A stretch of DNA of 64,000 nt from Pannonibacter phragmitetus DSM 14782 (GTDB taxonomy: Bacteria > Pseudomonadota > Alphaproteobacteria > Rhizobiales > Stappiaceae), in NCBI RefSeq assembly GCF_000382365.1, contig NZ_KB908216.1, positions 310,675 through 374,674 of the forward strand. The letters run 5' to 3'. This document shows, in pieces, positions 28,529-36,645 of the stretch. The notes under the pieces were generated by a model, which was given only the letters and a program-made list of their open reading frames with translations, was not told the origin of the DNA and searched no databases. Both the position numbers and the translations under genes were made by a program. Each line of letters begins with the position of its first letter. Positions within the stretch are counted from its first letter, which is position 1.

Positions 28529-29323
28529 TCAGGCGGCGCCCGGAGCCTTCAGCCGCGCGGCGCGCTTTTCGAGAAAGGCGCGCAGGCGCTCTTCGGCTTC
28601 CGGGCTCGTGGCCGTGAAGGATGCAATAAAGGATTCGACGAAAAGTCCATCCTCCTTTGCCATGTCCTGAATGCGCGGCAGCGCATTGATGACGGCATAA
28701 TTGGACAGTTCCGCATTGCTGGCGGCGGCTTCCGCCAGTTCGGTGGCCTTGGCCAGAGCCTCGCCTTCCCCCACCACATACTGCGCAAGGTTCCAGGCTT
28801 CGGCGCTGGAAGCGGGCACGACGCGGCCCGTGAGCATCATGTCGGTCATGCGGGCAACGCCTGTCAGCCGCGCCACACGCACCGAGCCGCCGCCGCCGAC
28901 GAAAATGCCGCGCTGGCCCTCAGGCAGGGCAAAGAAGGTGGTCGCATCGGCAACGCGGATATGAGTGGAGGCCGCAAGCTCGAGGCCGCCGCCGACAACG
29001 GCGCCATGCAGGGCCGAAATCCAGGGAATGGTTCCGTGCTCGATGCCGCCAAACACCGCATGCCAGCGGCGGGAATTGCGCACGCCCTCGATCGGCGAAC
29101 GCTCCACATGCTCGGCCAGATCCAGCCCGGCGCAGAAGTGGCTGCCATAGCCGAAGAGCACGGCAGCCTTGGCCTCGCGCTCGGCGCGGACAATGGCCAG
29201 AGCCAGCGCCTCGACCACCCGGTCACTGATGGCATTGCGCTTTTCAGCCCGGTTGAGGCCGACGAGGGCAACCTTGCCCTTCAGTTCGTAGGTGACGATG
29301 TCCCCGGTGACGGTGCTGTCCAT
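28529..29323 (-). CDS. Enoyl-CoA hydratase/isomerase family protein (hydroxycinnamoyl-CoA hydratase candidate)
   Basis: Crotonase-fold enzyme of 264 aa. Oxyanion-hole segments are FCAGLDLAEH and LHGAVVGGGLELAAS, followed by ATTFFALPEGQRGIFVGGGG and MTDMMLTGRVVPASSAEAWNL. It lacks the sequence signature I associate with the retro-aldol hydratase/lyase (Ech/HCHL), and an SDR and a beta-ketoacyl hydrolase are nearby, so hydration of feruloyl- or coumaroyl-CoA to the 3-hydroxyacyl-CoA is the more likely step. ATG 29323 has GGGAG 7 bp upstream; longer readings (to 29356) would enter the operator region. First gene of the minus-strand operon. Confidence 0.82.
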   Translation of the reverse strand: MDSTVTGDIVTYELKGKVALVGLNRAEKRNAISDRVVEALALAIVRAEREAKAAVLFGYGSHFCAGLDLAEHVERSPIEGVRNSRRWHAVFGGIEHGTIPWISALHGAVVGGGLELAASTHIRVADATTFFALPEGQRGIFVGGGGSVRVARLTGVARMTDMMLTGRVVPASSAEAWNLAQYVVGEGEALAKATELAEAAASNAELSNYAVINALPRIQDMAKEDGLFVESFIASFTATSPEAEERLRAFLEKRAARLKAPGAA

Positions 29324-29364
29324 GGCCTTACTCCCGCTGCCCATCTTCGTGTGCATGATTTTGA

Positions 29365-29397
29365 TTGTTTACAGATGGATTGTTTCCTTGTAAACAA
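29365..29397. promoter_or_regulatory. Operator-like repeats between divergent hydroxycinnamate operons
   Basis: TTGTTTAC (29365-29372) and GTAAACAA (29390-29397) form a perfect 8-bp inverted repeat, and a third TTGTTT (29380-29385) makes an inner TTGTTT-N6-AAACAA dyad of 18 bp. The repeats lie in the gap between the hydratase and the CoA ligase gene, where a MarR dimer could control both directions. A related TTGTTCA lies at about 29429-29435. Confidence 0.65.
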
Positions 29398-29459
29398 ATT
29401 TCAGGAGGGGCCATCCGGCCTAAAAAGTTTGTTCACGTGATTGACGTCTGGGAGGAGTC

Positions 29460-31313
29460 ATGACCGCAGGAGCTATGGTCCGGAAGGAATTCTGGACGCC
29501 GGAACTTGCATGGGAAACCCGGGCCGACGGCTCGATCGTCATCTGGCGCGAGGATGCGCTGGGGGCCTATGCCAGCAAGATCAACGAACGGCTTGTTCAC
29601 TGGGCGCAAGCAGCCCCGGACCGCACCTGGATGGCGGCCCGCGAGGGCGATGGCTGGAAGCGCATTTCCTACGCACAGGCCCTGGCCCATGTACGCAGCC
29701 TTGCGCAGGCCTTTCTCGACCACGGCCTGTCCATGGACCGGCCCGTTGCCATTCTGGCCGAAAACTCGCTCGAACATGCGTTGATGGCGCTCAGCGCCCA
29801 GCATGTGGGCATCCCCTCTGCAGCCATTTCCGCCAATTACGTGACGCTGGCCACCGACTTCGGCAAGCTGACCGAGATCGCGCAGCAGATCACGCCGGGC
29901 CTCGCCTTCGTGGAAGACGGCATGCGCTTCCGGGCAGCCGTCGATGCGGCTTTCGGCAAAAATTGCGTGCTGGTCGCGGCCCGCAATCTGCCAGCTGACC
30001 GGCCCAACAGCTTCCTTTTCGAAGACCTGCTGACGACAGAAGCCACGGCAGCGGTTGATGCCGCATTCGATGCGGTGGGGCCGGATACGGTGGCGAAGTT
30101 CCTCTTCACCTCCGGCACCACAGGTTCGCCCAAGGCGGTGATCCAGACCCAGCGGATGCTGTGCTCCAATCAGGAGATGATCCGCGACTGCTACCAGTTC
30201 CTGAAGGACGAGCCGCCGGTCATCGTTGACTGGGCGCCGTGGAACCACGTGGCAGCGGGCAGCAAGATCTTCAACATGGTCATCTATAACGGCGGCACCT
30301 TCTACATCGACAACGGCCGCCCCTCGCCCCAGCACATCGGCGAGACGATCCGCAATCTCAAGGACGTCTCCCCGACCTGGTATTTCAATGTGCCCGCCGG
30401 TTACGAGATGCTGGTGCATGCCTTCGAGGCCGATCCGGAACTGGCGCGGAACTTCTTCAAGAACCTGAAGCTGATGATGTATGCGGGCGCCGGCATGGCG
30501 CAGCACACATGGGATTCCTTGCGCGAAATCTCGCAAGACATTCTCGGCCACAGCGTGCTGCTGAGCACCGGCCTTGGCGCCACGGAGACAAGCCCCTTCT
30601 CGCTCTTCTGCACCACGCAGGAGGAAAAGGCCGGCAATGTCGGCATCCCGGCGCAGGGCATCACCATGAAGCTGATCCCGGTGGAGGACAAATACGAGTT
30701 GCGGCTGAAGGGCCCGAACGTAACTCCCGGCTACTGGCGCAACCCCGAACTGACAGCAGCGGCCTTTGACGAGGAAGGTTTCTATCGCATCGGTGACGCG
30801 CTGAAGTTCGCCGGGGAAGGCGATCCGTCGAAGGGCTTCTTCTTTGACGGGCGCATTGCCGAAAACTTCAAGCTGCAGACCGGCACCTGGGTGGCTGTCG
30901 GCCCCTTGCGGGCGCAGCTGGTCGATCAGTTCGCCGGATTGATCCGCGATGCGGTGATCACCGGCGAGAACGAGGCGGAACTCGGCGCCCTGGTGCTGCT
31001 CTCCCTGCCTGCGGCGCGCAAGCTGATCGACGGCGGCGAAGGCCTTGATGAAGCTGCCGTTCAGGCCCACCCGGCAGTGCAGGCAGCACTCGCCGCCCGG
31101 CTCTACCGGCACCAGAAGCAAGCGACGGGCTCGGCCAGCCGCGTCATGCGCCTTGCGGTGCTGATGGCCCCGCCGCGCCTCGACAAGGGCGAGATCACCG
31201 AAAAGGGCTCGCTGAACCAGCGCGCCCTGCGCAGCCACCGGCACGAGCAGATCGCAGCGCTTTATGCAGGCGGCGCGGACATCATTCTGGCAAGGGAAGA
31301 GGCAGCAGCATGA
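29460..31313 (+). CDS. Feruloyl-CoA synthetase (hydroxycinnamate-CoA ligase)
   Basis: ANL-superfamily acyl-CoA synthetase (617 aa) that adenylates an aromatic acid and forms its CoA thioester. The P-loop FLFTSGTTGSPKAVIQTQR is near residue 220, then STGLGATETSP (A5-type motif), YRIGDALKF and the FFDGRIAENFKL hinge. Overall length and N-terminus (WRTDGSIV-like WETRADGSIVIWREDALG) match the feruloyl-CoA synthase family. GGAGGAG lies 2-6 bp before ATG 29460. It is divergent from the hydratase operon and overlaps the SDR gene by 4 bp (ATGA). Confidence 0.9.
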   Translation: MTAGAMVRKEFWTPELAWETRADGSIVIWREDALGAYASKINERLVHWAQAAPDRTWMAAREGDGWKRISYAQALAHVRSLAQAFLDHGLSMDRPVAILAENSLEHALMALSAQHVGIPSAAISANYVTLATDFGKLTEIAQQITPGLAFVEDGMRFRAAVDAAFGKNCVLVAARNLPADRPNSFLFEDLLTTEATAAVDAAFDAVGPDTVAKFLFTSGTTGSPKAVIQTQRMLCSNQEMIRDCYQFLKDEPPVIVDWAPWNHVAAGSKIFNMVIYNGGTFYIDNGRPSPQHIGETIRNLKDVSPTWYFNVPAGYEMLVHAFEADPELARNFFKNLKLMMYAGAGMAQHTWDSLREISQDILGHSVLLSTGLGATETSPFSLFCTTQEEKAGNVGIPAQGITMKLIPVEDKYELRLKGPNVTPGYWRNPELTAAAFDEEGFYRIGDALKFAGEGDPSKGFFFDGRIAENFKLQTGTWVAVGPLRAQLVDQFAGLIRDAVITGENEAELGALVLLSLPAARKLIDGGEGLDEAAVQAHPAVQAALAARLYRHQKQATGSASRVMRLAVLMAPPRLDKGEITEKGSLNQRALRSHRHEQIAALYAGGADIILAREEAAA

Positions 31314-32071
31314 AGATTTCAGGTTCCAGCGCACTCGTCACCGGTGGCGGCTCGGGTCTGGGCGAGGCCACTGCCCGGCTGCTGGCCGCTGAAGGCGCCA
31401 TCGTGCATGTGTTCGACAGAGACGCTGCGGGTGCTGAGCGCGTGGCCGCAGAGATCGGCGGCGTTGCCATTGCCGGAGACGTGACCAGCGAAGCGGACGC
31501 CAGCGCCGCGCTGGACACGGCGGCGGCTGCCGGAAATGGCCTGCGCATTCTCGTCAACTGCGCCGGGATCGGCACCGCCGCCCGGCTTCTGGGCCGCGAC
31601 GGCCCCATGCCGCTCGATGCCTTCGAGCGGGTGATCCGCGTCAATCTGGTCGGCACCTTCAACATGATGCGCCTTGCCGCAGCCCGCATCGCCGAAACAG
31701 CGGAGCTTGAGAGGCTGGGCCGGGGCGTGATCGTCAACACCGCCTCGGTGGCGGCTTTCGAGGGGCAGATTGGCCAGATCGCCTATTCGGCCTCCAAGGG
31801 CGGCATCGTCTCCATGGCCCTGCCCGCAGCACGGGAGCTGGCCCGTTTCGGCATCCGCGTCAACACCATCGCGCCGGGCCTGTTCCGCACGCCGCTGCTC
31901 GCGGGCCTGCCGCAGGAAGCGCAGGACAGCCTCGCCGCCGCCATTCCCGGCCCGGCGCGTCTGGGCACGCCGGAGGAGTTTGCCGATACGGTGCGCTATC
32001 TCGTGGCCAATCCTTACGTCAATGGCGAGGTCATCCGGCTGGACGGTGCCCTGCGCATGCAGCCGCGCTGA
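31310..32071 (+). CDS. SDR dehydrogenase, 3-hydroxyacyl-CoA dehydrogenase type-2-like
   Basis: Classical short-chain dehydrogenase of 253 aa. The NAD-binding motif is T11-GGGSGLG18, with D36 in the VFDRD strand favouring NAD(H), NCAGIG at about 83-88, and the catalytic set Ser146, Tyr159, Lys163 (YSASK). Closest family pattern is HSD17B10-like 3-hydroxyacyl-CoA dehydrogenase. In this locus the inferred step is oxidation of 3-hydroxy-3-arylpropionyl-CoA to the beta-keto-CoA. Start overlaps the ligase stop (ATGA). Confidence 0.88.
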   Translation: MKISGSSALVTGGGSGLGEATARLLAAEGAIVHVFDRDAAGAERVAAEIGGVAIAGDVTSEADASAALDTAAAAGNGLRILVNCAGIGTAARLLGRDGPMPLDAFERVIRVNLVGTFNMMRLAAARIAETAELERLGRGVIVNTASVAAFEGQIGQIAYSASKGGIVSMALPAARELARFGIRVNTIAPGLFRTPLLAGLPQEAQDSLAAAIPGPARLGTPEEFADTVRYLVANPYVNGEVIRLDGALRMQPR

Positions 32072-32076
32072 CCGCC

Positions 32077-33642
32077 ATGGAAGGCTTTCGCGCGCAGGCG
32101 GACCGCACCGCCAGACTGTTGCAGGCAACCCCCGGCTGGCAGGCCGTTCAGGCGCTCCTGCCGGATTATGACAGCGAAACGGTGGAGGCAATCCTGCGGG
32201 AGGCTGCTGCCTTCGCTGTAACCGAACTTGCCCCGCTGAACGCGGTCTCCGACCGGCAGGGCTGCCGTATCGTGGATGGCCGGGTGAAGACCCCGGCCGG
32301 TTTCGCTCAGGCCTACCGCCGCTATGCGGAAGCCGGATGGCTCGGCATGGACCTGCCGGAAGCCCACGGCGGACAAGGCCTGCCATTGACGCTCCAGGCC
32401 GCCTGCCTGCCTCTGTTCGAGCGCGGCTGCGTTTCCATGATGATGGCGGCCGGCTCCTCCCGTGCCGCCTGCCATCTGCTGGCGGCGGTTGCGGAACCGG
32501 CCCTCGCTGAGGAATGGATCGGCCAGCTTCTGGCCGGTGAATGGACCGCCACGATCTGCATTTCCGAGCCTGATGCCGGGTCCGACGTGGGCCGCATCCG
32601 CACCACGGCGGCTCAAGGCAGCGATGGCCTGTGGCAGATCAATGGCGTCAAGAGCTGGATTTCCTTCGGCGACCATGACCTTGCCTCGCGCATCGGCCAT
32701 TGCCTGCTCGCCCGCACAGGCAAGACGGCGGGCACTGCCGGGCTGAGCCTCTTCCTCGTGCCCGACCGGATGGACGGCAAGACCAACGGCATCACCGTGC
32801 AGCGCATCGAGGAGAAGATGGGCCTGCACGGCTCGCCCACCTGTATCCTCGGCTTTGATGGCGCGCGCGGCTGGCTCCTGGGCGAGGAGGGACGCGGGCT
32901 GCATGCCCTGTTCCACATGATCGAACTGATGCGCCTGCAGACCGGCTGTCAGGGGCTCGGCCTTGCCTCCGCCTCCGCAGATGTTGCGGAAGTCTATGCG
33001 CAGGACCGCAAGCAAGGCGGACCCGCGGACCGCCCGCCCTTGCCAATCGCGCAGCATCCCGATGTCCGCCGCCAGCTTTCACTTCTGCGCCGCCAGACGG
33101 AAGTCACACGCGCTGCCATTCTGGAAAGTGCCGCCCGGATGGATCTTGCCCGGCTGTCTGCGGATGAGGCAGAGCGGGCCCAGATGCGCGATTTCAGCGC
33201 CTTCATGCTGCCGATGATCAAGACTTTCGGTGCGGAAGCGGGCTTTGATGTGTCCAACAGGGCCATGCAGGTGATGGGCGCAGCAGGCTATACGAAGGAA
33301 TGGCCGGTCGAGCAGCACCTGCGCGACAGCCGGGTGATGACCATCTACGAGGGCACCACCGGCATCCAGGCCATCGACTTCCTCACGCGCCGCCTGTGGC
33401 GCGATCAGGGCCGCGGCCTTGCCGTGTTCGAGCGGCTGATGCGCGAAGGCATTGCCGCCGCTTCGGCAGACTGTCCGGCGGCAGCATCAGCGGCTGAAGC
33501 GGCCCTTGCCGTCTTCCTCGCCATGGCGGCGGAGCTGAGCGCCCTGCAGGGTGATCCGGAGGCGGCGCTTTACCGGGCCGAGGACTACATGCGCTGCGCC
33601 TGGGCCGCCGTCACCGCATGGATGGCGCTCCGGCTGGAGTAA
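32077..33642 (+). CDS. Acyl-CoA dehydrogenase
   Basis: FAD-dependent acyl-CoA dehydrogenase (521 aa, longer than the ~390 aa type because of N- and C-terminal additions). Key stretches are ICISEPDAGSDVGRI (FAD loop), KSWISFGDHDL, MGLHGSPTCIL, and MQVMGAAGYTKEWPVEQHLRD. RVMTIYEGTTGIQAIDFL contains the likely catalytic Glu. It resembles the AidB/DszC-free 'acyl-CoA dehydrogenase with C-terminal domain' group. It begins 5 bp after the SDR, so it belongs to the ligase operon. Its role could be to desaturate aryl-propionyl-CoA so dihydro-hydroxycinnamates enter the pathway; this is inference. Confidence 0.88.
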   Translation: MEGFRAQADRTARLLQATPGWQAVQALLPDYDSETVEAILREAAAFAVTELAPLNAVSDRQGCRIVDGRVKTPAGFAQAYRRYAEAGWLGMDLPEAHGGQGLPLTLQAACLPLFERGCVSMMMAAGSSRAACHLLAAVAEPALAEEWIGQLLAGEWTATICISEPDAGSDVGRIRTTAAQGSDGLWQINGVKSWISFGDHDLASRIGHCLLARTGKTAGTAGLSLFLVPDRMDGKTNGITVQRIEEKMGLHGSPTCILGFDGARGWLLGEEGRGLHALFHMIELMRLQTGCQGLGLASASADVAEVYAQDRKQGGPADRPPLPIAQHPDVRRQLSLLRRQTEVTRAAILESAARMDLARLSADEAERAQMRDFSAFMLPMIKTFGAEAGFDVSNRAMQVMGAAGYTKEWPVEQHLRDSRVMTIYEGTTGIQAIDFLTRRLWRDQGRGLAVFERLMREGIAAASADCPAAASAAEAALAVFLAMAAELSALQGDPEAALYRAEDYMRCAWAAVTAWMALRLE

Positions 33643-33678
33643 AACCAGCCGGAAGCACGGCCCCGGGTTCCAGTTAAC

Positions 33679-34380
33679 TCACTCCGCCGCAACTCTGAAC
33701 GCGGCTTGCGGCGGAACAGTGCCCATGGCCAGCGCCCTCAGCGCAGGCAGGTCATGCACGGCCACATCGCCCTGCACATTGAGCGAGATATAGCCATCGC
33801 GGCGCAGGCGGCTGATGCAGCGGCTGACGGTTTCCAGCGTCAGACCCAGCCAGTCGGCCAGATCCTGCCGCGTCAGATACATGGGAAAGCGCAGCACCGC
33901 GGCTTCCTCTCCCACCTTGGCGAACTGGCGGCATAGATCCACCAGCGCCGAGGCGACCTTTTCCGTAGCTGTCTTGCGCCCCAGCAGCATGGCATGGGCC
34001 TGCGCCCGGCGCAGCAGCAGGCGGACGGCGGCGTTCAACTCACCCTCCATGCGCCGCTGCCCGGCAGCAACCAGTTCCAGCCGGGTTGATGCCATGGCTT
34101 CAGCTCCACATTGCTGCACATCCGAAAGGCCGCGCCCGAACATCTTGCCGGGCCCCAGCACGTCCAAAATCTGCCGCCGCCCATCGGGCAGGCGCTGATA
34201 AAGCGCGATGCAGCCCTCGAGGATACGGAAGGTCTCGCTGCGGTTGACACCGGGCAGGAAGATGCTGGCACGGGCGGCAACCGTGGCGACCTTGCGGCCA
34301 TTCTCGCTCATCAGCGGGTCAATGAGAAAATCAATCGGGACGGCAGTTTGCGTGCCGCGGCGCGGGGATAGCATTTCCAT
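33679..34380 (-). CDS. Crp/Fnr-family transcriptional regulator
   Basis: A 233-aa regulator with an N-terminal cyclic-nucleotide-like beta-roll (FRILEGCIALYQRLPDGRRQILDVLGPG) and a C-terminal HTH_Crp (LTRQDLADWLGLTLETVSRCISRLRRDGYI). The N-terminal Cys cluster of oxygen-sensing Fnr is absent, so it is closer to FixK-type members; no effector can be assigned. ATG 34380 (MEMLSPRRG) is chosen because the longer reading upstream (to 34629) looks non-coding; RBS evidence is weak, and ATG 34374 is also possible. It converges with the acyl-CoA dehydrogenase. Confidence 0.8.
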   Translation of the reverse strand: MEMLSPRRGTQTAVPIDFLIDPLMSENGRKVATVAARASIFLPGVNRSETFRILEGCIALYQRLPDGRRQILDVLGPGKMFGRGLSDVQQCGAEAMASTRLELVAAGQRRMEGELNAAVRLLLRRAQAHAMLLGRKTATEKVASALVDLCRQFAKVGEEAAVLRFPMYLTRQDLADWLGLTLETVSRCISRLRRDGYISLNVQGDVAVHDLPALRALAMGTVPPQAAFRVAAE

Positions 34381-34448
34381 CTGAAGACATCCGGTCTGGC
34401 GCCAGCGGAGCTGGCGGAACAGGGACAGGCCGGAGAGACCCGGCCGGT

Positions 34449-34847
34449 TTAGATCAGGATGTTTGCAGGGGGAGCCCTGGATCCGCTGCTGCCCGGCGGC
34501 ACGCCGGAGGCAGGCACCTGCGGCAGATAGAGAACCCAGCTGCCCTGTTCTGCGAAGGACAGGGCCTCGCCGGTACCCAGTGCAGGCTCGGGCAGAACCA
34601 CCGAGGCCGAGAGACGGCAGGCCTCGCACCCTTCAGAGCCGGAATGATGCGGCGTGCCATCCTTGCCGGTGGGGGTGAGGCAGAGCACCGGCAGGCTGCC
34701 ATCCGGCAGACGGAACGCTTCCAGTTCCTCCAGCTGGCTGGCGGAAAGGGCAAAGGCAGGCGGCTGATGGGCGAAACCAAGCAACAGAAAGCCCATAGCG
34801 CAAAGAATGCGCAGCAGGTTCGCCGTATGTTTCCGTCCTTGGTGCAT
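34449..34847 (-). CDS. Small secreted Cys/His-containing protein (DUF2946-like)
   Basis: Hypothetical protein of 132 aa with a predicted signal peptide (LLRILCAMGFLLLGFAHQPPAFA). The mature part has the spacing pattern LCLTPTGKDGTPHHSGSEGCEACRLSASVVLPEP, i.e. C, HH, then CxxC. This resembles DUF2946, a family of small exported proteins sometimes found with metal or TonB genes. AGGAG sits 5 bp before the start. The metal-binding idea is inference; no metal transporter is adjacent. It is divergent from the efflux operon. Confidence 0.6.
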   Translation of the reverse strand: MHQGRKHTANLLRILCAMGFLLLGFAHQPPAFALSASQLEELEAFRLPDGSLPVLCLTPTGKDGTPHHSGSEGCEACRLSASVVLPEPALGTGEALSFAEQGSWVLYLPQVPASGVPPGSSGSRAPPANILI

Positions 34848-35000
34848 CAGAACTCCTGTGCCTACAGGTAAACCCGTTCCCGTGCAGTTTCAATGACGCG
34901 CCGTCACTTGCAGCCACTGCGGCCTGCGGCGCGTCAGCGCAGAGGCGCAAAAAGGCATGCAGGGAGGAATTGCTGATACAAATAGTGACACTTGCGGCCG

Positions 35001-35029
35001 TTGACGCCGCCGCCCGGTAATTTTAGGTA
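35001..35029 (+). promoter_or_regulatory. Candidate promoter of the efflux operon
   Basis: TTGACG (35001-35006) and TAGGTA (35024-35029) are separated by 17 bp, 40 bp upstream of the outer-membrane factor start. The -35 is good, the -10 is poor, so this is tentative. The remaining gap 34848-35000 shows no gene. Confidence 0.4.
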
Positions 35030-35068
35030 GCATGGCGTTTCACCTGATCTCCTTCAGCGGCCTTGTCC

Positions 35069-36586
35069 ATGCGTTCCCTGTCATTTTTCAGCCGATCCGG
35101 AACAATCCGGCCTGCAAGGTCAGGTTTTTCCTGGTGCCGGTCCCTCGGTTTTCTGCCGCTTGCCTTGGTCCTTTCAGGATGTGCGGTGGGGCCGGACTAT
35201 ACAAAGCCCGGATTTGAACTTTCCCAAAACTTCAGCAACACGGGCCAGAAGGGCGAGGCCCGCCCTTCGGAACTTGCAAGATGGTGGGAACAGCTGGGCG
35301 ATCCGGTGCTGAACCAGCTGATCGAGACGGCGATCCGCGAGAACCTTGACGCCGCCACCGCGAAGGCCCGTGTCCGCGAAGCCCGTGCCTCGCTGGACAG
35401 GGCGGCGGGCGGGCTGCTGCCCTCGGCAGACGGATCAGGCAGCGCTCGGCGGTCGCGCTCCTCCGGCGAAGACCCGAAAATGAGCAATCTGTTCCAGGCA
35501 GGTCTTTCGGCCAGCTGGGAGGTGGATCTGTTTGGCGCCAATGCCCGCAAGGTGGAAGCTGCACGCTATGGCCTTGATGCTGCCGAGGAAGACCTGCGCG
35601 CCACGATGGTGACGCTGATCGGCGACACCGCCAGCTATTACGTGCAGGCCCGCGCCAATCAGGCCCGCATCGCGCTGGCCCGGCGCACGGCCGCATCACA
35701 GACCGAAACCGTGCGCCTGACACAGTCCCGCTTCGATGCCGGTGCCGTTTCGGCGGCGGATGTGGCAAATGCCACCGGACAGGCAGCCAGCACGGAAGCA
35801 AACATTCCGAGCCTCAGGATTTCCTATGCCGAATCCCTGCACCGGCTGGGCGTGCTGACGGGCGGCGAGCCTGCCTCGCTGGCCGGATTGATGGACAAGC
35901 CCCGGCCCATCCCCCGGCCGAAACTGCCGCTTGCCTCTGGCGTCCCGGCAGATCTGCTCAACACCCGGCCAGACCTCAAGGTGCTGGAGCGCAAACTGGC
36001 GCAAGCCACCGCCTCCATTGGCGCGGCGGAGGCTGCCCGTTATCCGGCCATCAGCCTGACGGGCAACATCAGCACCGCGGCCGCGCAGACCGGGGATCTG
36101 GCGAAGAACTCCTCCATCAGCTGGTCCTTCGGCCCCTCGCTCAGCCTGCCCGTATTCAATGGCGGAGCGCTGGCCGCAGCAGCAGAAGTGGCACGGGCCC
36201 AGCGCGATGCGAGTTTTCTGGCCTATCGCAAGGGCGTGCTGACCGCTCTCGAAGAGGTGGAAAACGCGCTGGTCAGCCTCAGCCAGCAGCGCCAGCGGGC
36301 GGCCAAGCTCTCCACCGCAGCCAGCGCCTACCGGCAAGCCGCAGACCTGGCCCGCACCCAGTATCAGAGCGGCTCCAGCAGCTTTCTGGAAGTCCTCAAC
36401 GCCGACCGCTCGCTCTACAGCGCCGAGGACAGCCTGATCGCCAGCCAGCTTGCCATCACCTCGGCCTATATCAGCCTCAACCGCAGCCTTGGCGGCGGCT
36501 GGGACGGAACAGTGGATACCAGCACTCCGGCCGTCAGGGATGAGCGCAGCGGACCGCGCCTGCGCAAACTGACGCAAGACAATTGA
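35069..36586 (+). CDS. Outer-membrane efflux lipoprotein (OprM/NodT family)
   Basis: TolC-like channel (505 aa) for a tripartite exporter. The N-terminus leads to a lipobox LVLSGC with CAVGPDYTKP after it, the usual start of NodT/OprM lipoproteins. Two OEP repeats are visible, for example WWEQLGDPVLNQLIETAIRENLD and ADLLNTRPDLKVLERKLAQATASIGAAEAARYPAISLTG, and SFLEVLNADRSLYSAED near the end. ATG 35069 is preferred; the basic leader before the hydrophobic segment is long, and an in-frame TTG lies at 35063. The next gene begins where this one ends, giving an OMF-MacA-MacB operon. Confidence 0.9.
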   Translation: MRSLSFFSRSGTIRPARSGFSWCRSLGFLPLALVLSGCAVGPDYTKPGFELSQNFSNTGQKGEARPSELARWWEQLGDPVLNQLIETAIRENLDAATAKARVREARASLDRAAGGLLPSADGSGSARRSRSSGEDPKMSNLFQAGLSASWEVDLFGANARKVEAARYGLDAAEEDLRATMVTLIGDTASYYVQARANQARIALARRTAASQTETVRLTQSRFDAGAVSAADVANATGQAASTEANIPSLRISYAESLHRLGVLTGGEPASLAGLMDKPRPIPRPKLPLASGVPADLLNTRPDLKVLERKLAQATASIGAAEAARYPAISLTGNISTAAAQTGDLAKNSSISWSFGPSLSLPVFNGGALAAAAEVARAQRDASFLAYRKGVLTALEEVENALVSLSQQRQRAAKLSTAASAYRQAADLARTQYQSGSSSFLEVLNADRSLYSAEDSLIASQLAITSAYISLNRSLGGGWDGTVDTSTPAVRDERSGPRLRKLTQDN

Positions 36587-36645
36587 TGCAGCGCCGGGGC
36601 GGTCCTCCTGCCCGCCCGGCCCAGCCTGATGAAAGCGTGTTCTCA

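Noticed and set aside
28529-29323. Retro-aldol hydroxycinnamoyl-CoA hydratase/lyase (HCHL/Ech)
   Set aside because: The crotonase core differs from the HCHL-type pattern and no vanillin dehydrogenase is adjacent, whereas a dehydrogenase and a beta-ketoacyl-CoA hydrolase are.
29433-31334. 633-codon open frame antisense to the feruloyl-CoA synthetase gene
   Set aside because: No motifs and unusual composition; the sense strand has all acyl-CoA synthetase motifs.
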